In this document: positions 57,075 to 64,000 of the stretch, piece after piece
Position numbering within the stretch: position 1 is the stretch's first letter
How the letters are laid out: each line of letters opens with the position of its first letter
Assembly: GCA_029876055.1 (NCBI GenBank)
Contig: CM056876.1
Location: forward strand, 4,712,001 to 4,776,000
DNA: 64,000 nt
Direction: 5' to 3'
From: Madurella fahalii
Taxonomy: Eukaryota > Ascomycota > Sordariomycetes > Sordariales
Translations under genes and position numbers: made by a program
The notes under the pieces: generated by a model
Database searches by the model: none
What the model saw: only the letters and a program-made list of their open reading frames with translations
What the model was told of the DNA's origin: nothing

Positions 57075-58467
57075 ATGGCTGTGGGAACTGTTCTCGTCAC
57101 CGGGTAAGGCTTCCTCCCCACGCCCCTGCTTAACCGCGTGGCCGACCCGCTTCTGTGGTCAAGCCGCGACAACCCCGCCAAAAATTCTCCCAGGCCCGAC
57201 TCCGGAAAGCTCTCCGTCTCGGCGTGGATATTAATTGTGGCTTGCAGTGGCACCGGCTACATTGGGTCCTTCACGACCCTCGCTCTTCTCGAGAATGGCT
57301 ACGACGTGGTCGTCGTCGACAATCTGTACAATTCGTCCAAGGTCGCAATCGACCGCATTGAGCTCATCTGCGGCAAGCGCCCCGCCTTCCACCAGGTCGA
57401 TGTCACGGACGAGGCCGCCCTCGACGAGGTCTTTGCCAAGCATCCCGAGATCGACAGCGTCATCCACTTTGCGGCTCTCAAGGCAAGTTGACGACGCACA
57501 TCTTCTGTGGAAGGCAATGGCGCACTGACCTTTCAATTGCTTGGGCACAGGCCGTGGGCGAGTCCGGCGAGATCCCCCTCGAGTACTACCGCGTCAATGT
57601 CGGCGGCAGCATCTCCCTGCTGCGCTCAATGGAGAAGCACAATGTCACCAACATTGTCTTCTCATCGTCGGCCACCGTCTACGGTGATGCCACGCGCGTT
57701 CCCAACATGATCCCCATCCCCGAGCACTGCCCGATCGGCCCCACCAACACGTACGGCCGGACAAAAGTCATGATCGAGACGGTCATCACGGATCAAGTCG
57801 AGGCGCAACGGCGCAAGAGCCAGAAGGCCGGCAAGCCGTACGACCAATGGAACGGCGCCCTGCTTCGTTACTTCAACCCCTGCGGCGCACACCCCAGCGG
57901 CATCATGGGTGAGGACCCGCAGGGCGTTCCCTACAACCTCCTCCCTCTGCTCGGCAAGGTTGCTACTGGAGAGCGCGAGAAGCTGCTAGTTTTTGGCGAC
58001 GGTAAGGAACCGGAAGAAATAGTATCGTGAGCCAGGCGCGCAGCCGCTAACCAAACTGCTTAGATTACGCCTCGAGGGATGGCACCGCGATCCGCGACTA
58101 CATTCACGTCCTCGACCTCGCGAGCGGCCACTTAGCCGCGCTCAACTATCTTAGAGAGCATAAGCCCGGCGTGAGAGCGTGGAACCTGGGGTCGGGCCGC
58201 GGCAGCACTGTCTTGGAGATGGTCAAGGCTTTCAGCAAGGTTGTCGGCCGGGACCTTCCCTATCAGGTGGTCGAGCGAAGACAGGGAGACGTCCTGGACC
58301 TGACAGCCCACCCGGCGCTCGCGAACGAGGAGCTCAAGTGGAAGACGAAGCTCACGCTGGAGGACGCGTGCGCCGACCTATGGCGCTGGGTGGAGAACAA
58401 CCCTAAGGGATACCGGCAAGATCCGCCGGCCGAGATGCTGGAAGTCCTCAAGGCCAAACAGGCCTAG
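57075..58467 (+). CDS. UDP-glucose 4-epimerase
   Basis: Exons 57075-57103, 57248-57482, 57551-58001 and 58064-58467 give 372 residues. The NAD-binding motif GGTGYIGS crosses the first intron. Further on are VVVDNLYNSS, FAALKAVGES (which crosses intron 2), SSSATVYG, the catalytic YGRTK (YxxxK), NPCGAHPSG and RDYIHVLDLA. It interconverts UDP-glucose and UDP-galactose in the Leloir pathway; the mutarotase domain that yeast Gal10 adds at the C terminus is absent. Intron 2 (57483-57550) uses a GC donor, AAG/GCAAGT, with a normal acceptor. The very short 29-nt first exon followed by a 144-nt intron is also notable. Confidence 0.92.
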
Positions 58468-58607
58468 ATTGGCGATACTCTTCTGCACAGCCGTCGGTTA
58501 TTCTTCAGATGATTTTGGCGGTCCTTTGGGTTATTAATTCTTCGATAGAGCGGAGGGAGGTCTGCCTCCCCCTTATAGACCTTGAAAATAGGCCTCTAAG
58601 CTGCTTT

Positions 58608-59699
58608 TTAGACCTTGAGCAGAAGTTTCCCCGTCGTCTTCCTTCCCTCCAAGTCAGAATGTGCCCGGGCAACCTCCGTGAGCGGGTACACCTCGTGGAT
58701 TTTAACCTGGATCTTGCCTACCACAAGCAGGTCAAAGAGCTCCTTGGTATACCTCTCCCTCTCCTCGGGCGTGGCGATGTAGCCGAACAACGCAGGCCGC
58801 ATCAGCTTGATGTTTTTTGGGCTCAGCGTCGGGAGCTCAACCGGGCCAGGGGCCCCAGACTAACATGTCGTGTAAGCAATGCCATCAAACCGTCTGACAC
58901 CGGAGGTGGGATTTGAACTCACAGCGTTCCCAAAAACAGCCAGCGTCCCCTTCCTCGCAATCATCTTCAAGTCGCCATCAAACGTCGCCTTTCCCACCCC
59001 ATCAAATATCACATCCACCCCGTGCCCCCCGGTAATCTCCCTCACCCTGCTCACCACATCCTCCCCCGGCTTGGTATTGAGGCTGTCCACCACCCACTGC
59101 GCGCCGTTCTGCTTTGCAATCTCGCACTTCTCGGGGCCGCCGGCCGTCCCGATGACGCGCGCGCCCATGGTGCTCAGCATCTGCACCAGCATCGACCCGG
59201 TCCCGCCGGCGGCGGCGTGGACCAGCGCCCAGGGGCCCTCGCTCAGCCCGAGGGAGGGCTTGGTCAGGCCGGCGGCCTCGCGGACGAAGGTGAGGGCCGT
59301 GAGGCCCTGGAGCAGGGCCGCCGCGGCCGTCTTGGTGGAGAGGGCGTCCGGGAGGGGCGTCGCCACCGCCGCGCGCACGGCGACGTACTCGGCGTAGGTG
59401 TGGTCGGCGATGCACGCCACGCGCGTCCCCACGGGTAGGCGGTCCGAGACGGACGGGTGCGCCGACACCACCGTGCCCGCCGCCTCCTTGCCCGTTATGA
59501 GCGGCAGGGCCGCCGAGTACAGGCCGGTGCGGAAGTACGTGTCGATGTAGTTGACCCCGATGTACTCGGTCCGGACGAGCACCTCGCCTTCTTGAAGCTC
59601 AGGTACGGCCAGGTCCGTCTTGTACTGGAGGACTTCGACGCCGCCTGTTTTGGAGATGAGGATGCCGGACATGGTCTTGGGGATTTCGGGCGCAGCCAT
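58608..59699 (-). CDS. NADPH:quinone oxidoreductase (zeta-crystallin-like)
   Basis: Exons 59699-58923 and 58859-58608 (63-nt intron) give 342 residues, the usual size of this MDR-superfamily group. Motifs are the N-terminal MSGILISKTGGVEVLQYK, GVNYIDTYFRTGLY, GKEAAGTV, the NADPH-binding AAAGGTGSMLVQ and VIGTAGGPEKCEIAKQNGA; no zinc ligands are evident, as expected for quinone oxidoreductases. It probably reduces quinones in the cytosol or mitochondria. The frame is open upstream to 59843, so an N-terminal extension of 48 residues is possible, but MAAPEIPKTMSG is the likelier start. Confidence 0.87.
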
Positions 59700-59843
59700 T
59701 TTGTCCAGGAGGGGGGGCTGTTTACTGCTTGGCAAAGGAAGCTCTCTTGGTGCGGGGATGGAAGGATTGGGCGAGATGAACTTGGCTGGACGGGAAAAGG
59801 GGTAACGGTAAGTTATTAAAAAGAAAAGGGCATCTTTGGGCAA

Positions 59844-60615
59844 ATACGGTGGGTGCCTTATGTCAGGTTGGTCAGTCCAATTGCCCTATGACGCCGCGAG
59901 GTATAAACAATATGCTGAGTGAGACCAGAGTATGCGGGTGTAAGTTGTGCGGGGTACTTGTTGCAGGCCCTCATTCGTAAGGGTTTTAAAGTACTTGCGG
60001 AACCACAATGCATCCTGGCGGTTTTTCAAGAAATTGATCAACAAGGGAATTTACCTGAGCGGCGTCATATACAATATCAAGATTGACGGATATAGAAGAG
60101 GAGTAGCGTCATGGTGCCACGTCAACCCAGAGATTACGTTGGAAAAGAACGTTGTTTTTTTCTATATCGTTTGCCACATTAATTACCACACAACACATAG
60201 AACCTGAAGAGGAATGTCGGAGATAACTACGGAATCCCGACAGTCAGTGCTACATGACGATTTACTGTTTTTTCCATGCCTGTGTAAGCGACTAGGGCTT
60301 ACAAATCGAAACAACGTCTTACAAGCAACCCTATCATGATTGTACTGTATGTACACCGGTTAGATTGTCCTCTCTAACAAATACCTTACCTAGTGCTACA
60401 TTTCTATGACACTTCGGAATTGCGGGTGCGAAACCATAATTAGCTCCCAAAAAGCTGTACTTCATGATAGCCGTCCCTGGACACCTTTTGATAACCTAAA
60501 CCCGATTCCCCTAACAGGAAGAATTAAATGGCCGTAACTCTCCAGAACATACCAAATAAGTCCCACGTACGATCCGAAATCACATAAGCACCTTCCGGAT
60601 CAACCGGCCCATTAC
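59844..60615. other. Intergenic, nothing recognised
   Basis: AT-rich sequence between the oxidoreductase start and the viperin stop. A short plus-strand frame (59947-60207) has no recognisable feature. Confidence 0.45.
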
Positions 60616-61674
60616 CTACCAGTCCAAAGCCCCACTCTCGGCCAACTCCCTAACTCCTGGCTTCTCAACTGACATCTCCTTCGACCAATCGTAAATCCCA
60701 CCACGCTCATAGAAAGCTTCCTGGTCCCAACGTACCTGCGAGAGGGCTTTCTCGACTCCGACGTCCAGGATGGACTCGGACTCGCGCATCTGGCCGCTCC
60801 CTTTATCCATGAAGCGCATGAACTCGTCCAAGAGCAGGTATGACGACGCCATGACCCGGTTGCTCTCCGGGATGAAAGATGGGATTCCGCGGTGTCGGTC
60901 GCAAAAGACGCCGAACTCATCGTCGGTGATCTCCCACTTGCGCACGTCCCGCAGCGTCTCCTCCGAGTCGTTCTCGCCGCGCACCATGAGCACCTGGAAG
61001 ACCTTCCAGCGGAACGGCGCCAGCTTCGAGACCATATCGACCATGTCTTCGTTGTAGTTGAGGCGGCAAACGACCGTATTGAGCTTGAATTTGATGTTGT
61101 ACTTGCGGCACCAGTCGCGGATTCGGAAGAGCTGTACGACATTGTTGCCATCGCCGCGACCGATCTTGATGTTGGTCTGCTCCTCGAAGGAGTCGCACGA
61201 TACGGCCAGGACATCGATGTACCTGCCGTACTGCTTAAGGAAACGCTCCGTGACTTTGCTGCCGTTCGTTACGATCGAGACAGACTCTAGACGCAGGTTC
61301 TCCTTGCAGAACTGGAGCATAGCCCCGAGGAACTTCGGGTATAGGAAGGGTTCGCCGCCTGCAATGTTGAGTTTCTTCATACCAGCCTCCCTGAGGAGGC
61401 GGAGACCGCGGTGGGCTTCATCTTGCGAGAGAACGTACGAGGTCTTCGCCGTATGGAAGCAGAAGCCGCATTCTTTATTGCATTTGCGGGAGAAGAAATA
61501 GTTGACTGAGACCGGGATCGTTGACTTGCTGAAGCGGCGGCGTACAAGCCGGACCGCTAGTGGGATGGTACCTGTTGCAACAGCAAGCAGCACTGCTGAG
61601 AGTGAGAGTGCCAGTACCAGGGAATCCCGTAGCCCGAAAAGTGATGCGAGTATTCCGTTCGCCATGTCTGCCAC
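60616..61674 (-). CDS. Viperin-family radical SAM enzyme (RSAD2-like)
   Basis: A single exon of 352 codons. The N terminus is a hydrophobic or amphipathic segment (about residues 12-42) that would hold it on the ER or lipid droplets, followed by VNYFFSRKCNKECGFCFHTA with the radical-SAM CxxxCxxC (Cys65, 69, 72). Then come AGMKKLNIAGGEPFL, SIVTNGSKVTERFL, AVSCDSFEEQTNIKIGRG, NTVVCRLNYNEDM, FRWKVFQVLMVRGEN, PESNRVMASSYLLLDEYM-type SSYLLLDEFMRFMDKG, SILDVGVEKAL and the C-terminal ALDW. These are the family landmarks of viperin, including the final tryptophan that mammalian viperin needs for Fe-S loading. Viperin makes ddhCTP from CTP, a terminator of viral RNA synthesis. It is divergent from a nucleotide kinase at 61993. 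The frame is intact. Family assignment is strong; the activity is inferred. Confidence 0.92.
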   Translation of the reverse strand: MADMANGILASLFGLRDSLVLALSLSAVLLAVATGTIPLAVRLVRRRFSKSTIPVSVNYFFSRKCNKECGFCFHTAKTSYVLSQDEAHRGLRLLREAGMKKLNIAGGEPFLYPKFLGAMLQFCKENLRLESVSIVTNGSKVTERFLKQYGRYIDVLAVSCDSFEEQTNIKIGRGDGNNVVQLFRIRDWCRKYNIKFKLNTVVCRLNYNEDMVDMVSKLAPFRWKVFQVLMVRGENDSEETLRDVRKWEITDDEFGVFCDRHRGIPSFIPESNRVMASSYLLLDEFMRFMDKGSGQMRESESILDVGVEKALSQVRWDQEAFYERGGIYDWSKEMSVEKPGVRELAESGALDW

Positions 61675-61992
61675 TTGTTACCTGCCTTCGAAACAGACGT
61701 ATTGCGCAATGAAGAAGACTCTTCTCGGTAGAGGGAAAGACACTCTGAAGTGATTAAAAGTTTGAGATGCCCGGACGCGGGGCAACACCGCGCACAAGCA
61801 TGAGAGCGCACGGAAGCCTGTGGGCCTCACCGACTGCGCTGGCAAAATAAGAAAGTTACCCAAACATCCCCACGTCACAACCATTTCGTCCCGTAATCAA
61901 GCCTTCTCAGGTACCACAACCATTTAGACGAAACTTCTCTTTTGTAGCGGTTACACGTGTCAAATCTCGGCAACTACGGCGACCTTTCTCCA
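61675..61992. promoter_or_regulatory. Bidirectional viperin / kinase promoter
   Basis: 318 bp separate the two divergent starts. It contains an 11-bp direct repeat, CACAACCATTT, at 61876-61886 and 61915-61925, and a bZIP-type half site ACGTCA at 61872-61877. No TATA box is evident. Shared regulation of both genes is inferred from layout. Confidence 0.5.
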
Positions 61993-62797
61993 ATGTCTTC
62001 GTCGTCGCCACCGTCGCCATATACCCGCGCAACAGCAAGTACATGCATGATGGACGCCGCCCAAGTCTCTCAACTGGCTGATTGTATCATCGTCGTCCTC
62101 GGTGGGCTTTCTCTCTCGTCGGTTATAGGTATTCATCCCGCTGACTACTCGTGAAGGCGCCCCCGCTTCCGGGAAGGGCACACTCTGCAAGAAGGTCGTA
62201 GCCGACCCCCAATTCACCCATCCCCTGCACCATGTATCGGTAGGCGACCTCCTGCGAGGAATGCCGTCCGGACCGGACATCAACGCCCACATCGCTGCGG
62301 GGACGGTGCTGCCTGGTGATGAGTTGGTGCCGATCCTAGGAGCACACATATCCAGCCTCTCGCGCGGAGCAGGGGCGGTAGAAGGACGCAAGACCGTCTT
62401 GCTGGACGGGTTCCCGCGCAGCTTAGAGCAGGAGAAAGCGGCACGCAAGGCGCTAGCATCATCTGGCTCTGAAGAGTTTCCCGACTTGGCCGTCTATTTC
62501 TCGTGCCCGAAGGAGGTCCTAACGGATCGATACATTGCGAGGAAACGGGGAACTGATGACGGGTCGCTATTTGTGAGGAGATATGAGCAGCACGAGAAGG
62601 AATGCCCTGCTGTCGTGGAGAATTACAAGAAGAAGGGCATTCTAGTTGAGGTGAGCAACACCTCCTTGTTAGCTTTCATTCAAACAACAAAAAGCTAATT
62701 TATCTAACGCTGCGTGGCATAGATTGACAGTAGTAGAAGTATTGATGAGTCGTACAAGGACTTTGTCGGCATCTTGAAGTCCTTTTTGGGAGAATGA
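61993..62797 (+). CDS. Nucleoside monophosphate kinase (UMP/CMP-kinase-like)
   Basis: Exons 61993-62101, 62157-62650 and 62723-62797 give 225 residues; both introns are GT-AG (55 and 72 nt). The P-loop GGAPASGKGT is formed across intron 1, preceded by CIIVVL. Then come VSVGDLLRGMPSGPD (NMP-binding), VLLDGFPRSLEQEKAAR, YFSCPKEVLTDRYIARKRGT, a short LID (DDGSLFVRRYEQHEKECPAV) and VEIDSSRSIDESYKDF. The short LID and DGFPRS belong to the adenylate/UMP-CMP kinase family; substrate preference cannot be read. It phosphorylates NMPs to NDPs in the cytosol. Placed head-to-head with a viperin, it may help supply or recycle CTP or ddhCTP. The start could also be Met 62047 or 62050. Confidence 0.85.
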
Positions 62798-63472
62798 ATG
62801 AGGGCCATTCCCAGCGCAACCAGTCCCGCTCGCTCTAGACTGGCACCAAATCAATATATCTAGATTGCCCTATGTCTCGTTAAAGAAGAGTGCTCTACCT
62901 AAAACCTGTCTTAAGGCGCTCAAAAAGGTATGGACACATCCCGTCTCCCACTTCAAGCACAAACTTCAACACTACCTACCTTGAAGGCAGTTCCTCCATC
63001 ACCCTTGAATCCAACATGAAAGCTCACAGCAACTCCTTTACCATAACCAATCAATCAAACGGTATCCTCCCACCCGAAGAACTTTGTATCAGCGTTATGC
63101 TCAAGTCCCTCTAGCTCTTCGACATCCTCTGAGTGAATATCCTCGGGAACCTCTCGCAAGAACATGGCCCAGGCCAAGAACCTCGAGCAGAGACTCAGGG
63201 TGTCGGATGCGGGAATCGCATGGAATTTGAGCGACGCCGCACATGCTTGGCAGACGGGGAGTATTTGGCAAGCCACAATGCGTTCCACGGGACTCCTGGT
63301 TCGCAGTCATTTAACATTCAAGAGCTAAATGTACTATGGTCCTCTCGGTAACCTCCATTGCGTAACTCATCGATCCCCTGATCGGCGACGAGTTCGACAG
63401 TTTACGATCGCTACTACCCTGGTTCTACTCCGCTTGACACCGGCACTGCCTTTGATGAGCATCCAGTTCCGG
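62798..63472. other. Intergenic, nothing certain
   Basis: Short frames occur on both strands. A minus-strand frame (63288-63055: FLAWAMFLREVPEDIHSEDV, EELEGLEHNAD) might be an exon, but I could not connect it to a gene. Confidence 0.35.
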
Positions 63473-63670
63473 TCAACCGTATACAAGGGCGCGTGCCCAC
63501 ATGAATACCACAACGACAGCTGAAAGCATCAAGTATATCTGAGAGAGCTGTAGGAGCAGATTCGTTTTGTCGAGAACTGCGGAATACTCTTTTAGATGAG
63601 TAGGGGACATATCGACTCGGGGTCCAATCTGAGTTCCTTTCGGAGGAATCCCACCAGCAGTTATACTCAT
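63473..63670 (-). CDS. Possible small membrane protein or exon
   Basis: 65 codons, MSITAGGIPPKGTQIGPRVD, then a polar helix and one hydrophobic segment (QIYLMLSAVVVVFMWARAL). I do not recognise it. It may be one exon of a larger minus-strand gene whose other exons I cannot place. Low confidence. Confidence 0.25.
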   Translation of the reverse strand: MSITAGGIPPKGTQIGPRVDMSPTHLKEYSAVLDKTNLLLQLSQIYLMLSAVVVVFMWARALVYG

Positions 63671-64000
63671 AGTTAAGACTTCGGAAGGGGTGATGATAGA
63701 CTGCGTGACGACGTGGTGGTCCGCATGCTAATGTGTGGTGGGTAGGAGCAGTCAATTCTTTCGATGCTTATAAGTTGCTAAAGGTCAACCGAGATCAAGG
63801 GCAAGGTTAAGCGGAGCAATAAAGTTATTCTTTCGATAAGTGTCTGATACACGGTAGGATAGAATTGAGACTCAGAGACGGCGTTGATAGGAGAAAAGGA
63901 AGAGTTGATATGCCTTGATGAGACCCCAGAGATCTAGAAGGAAAGAGCGGTGTATATATACAAACGAGAATCCGGCGAACGCTCAGCTACCTCTTGGCAT
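63671..64000. other. Window end, nothing recognised
   Basis: No supported coding frame or repeat in the last 330 bp. Confidence 0.4.

Overview
This looks like a chromosome segment of a filamentous ascomycete (Pezizomycotina; a Sordariomycete is my inference). The evidence is short 55-145 bp spliceosomal introns, a PNP_UDP-NACHT-ankyrin NLR and a HET-domain gene, fungal-type NCS1 permease, Dbp4 and SUN proteins, and a transposon island whose reading frames are full of TAG stops in AT-rich sequence. That stop pattern is what repeat-induced point mutation (RIP, CpA to TpA) produces at CAG and TGG codons.

Layout. Left flank (1-11276): a decayed SRPK-like kinase, a 0.96 kb internally deleted pogo/Fot1-type DNA transposon with perfect 43-bp inverted repeats, an intact three-exon cytochrome P450 (-), a three-exon PNP_UDP-NACHT-ankyrin NLR (-) whose ankyrin array is cut by a stop and a frameshift, and the 5' part of a second P450. 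Island (11277-45089): about 33.8 kb lying between the two ends of that second P450. Its outer layer is a fold-back element with ~226-bp arms and a TA target duplication. At the exact centre of its palindrome sits a pogo-like transposon, and inside that are LTR elements: a complete Ty3/gypsy with 5-bp duplication CCCTA, a Ty1/copia element with duplication GGTAA, solo LTRs of several families, two 391-bp TRIM-like elements with tRNA-like sequence, LINE and gypsy fragments, and at least one LTR-mediated inversion. The island also holds non-transposon DNA: an apparently intact HET-domain gene, a decayed NLR-type alpha/beta-hydrolase domain, a possible DUF3435 recombinase relic and a small intact unknown gene.

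Right flank (45090-64000): the decayed 3' end of the second P450, then ordinary gene-dense sequence: an NCS1 nucleobase/allantoin permease (-), Dbp4 RNA helicase (+), SUN-domain nuclear-envelope protein (-), UDP-glucose 4-epimerase (+), zeta-crystallin-like quinone oxidoreductase (-), a viperin-family radical SAM enzyme (-) and, divergently from a 318-bp shared promoter, a UMP/CMP-kinase-like nucleotide kinase (+).

The most interesting system is the last pair. Viperin converts CTP to the chain terminator ddhCTP, and in vertebrates its gene (RSAD2) lies beside the nucleotide kinase gene CMPK2; here a fungal viperin is head-to-head with an NMP kinase, which suggests a nucleotide-based antiviral module. 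The NLR, HET and hydrolase relics make the rest of the window look like a self/non-self recognition neighbourhood reshaped by transposons. All splice sites given are read from the sequence and were not checked against transcripts.
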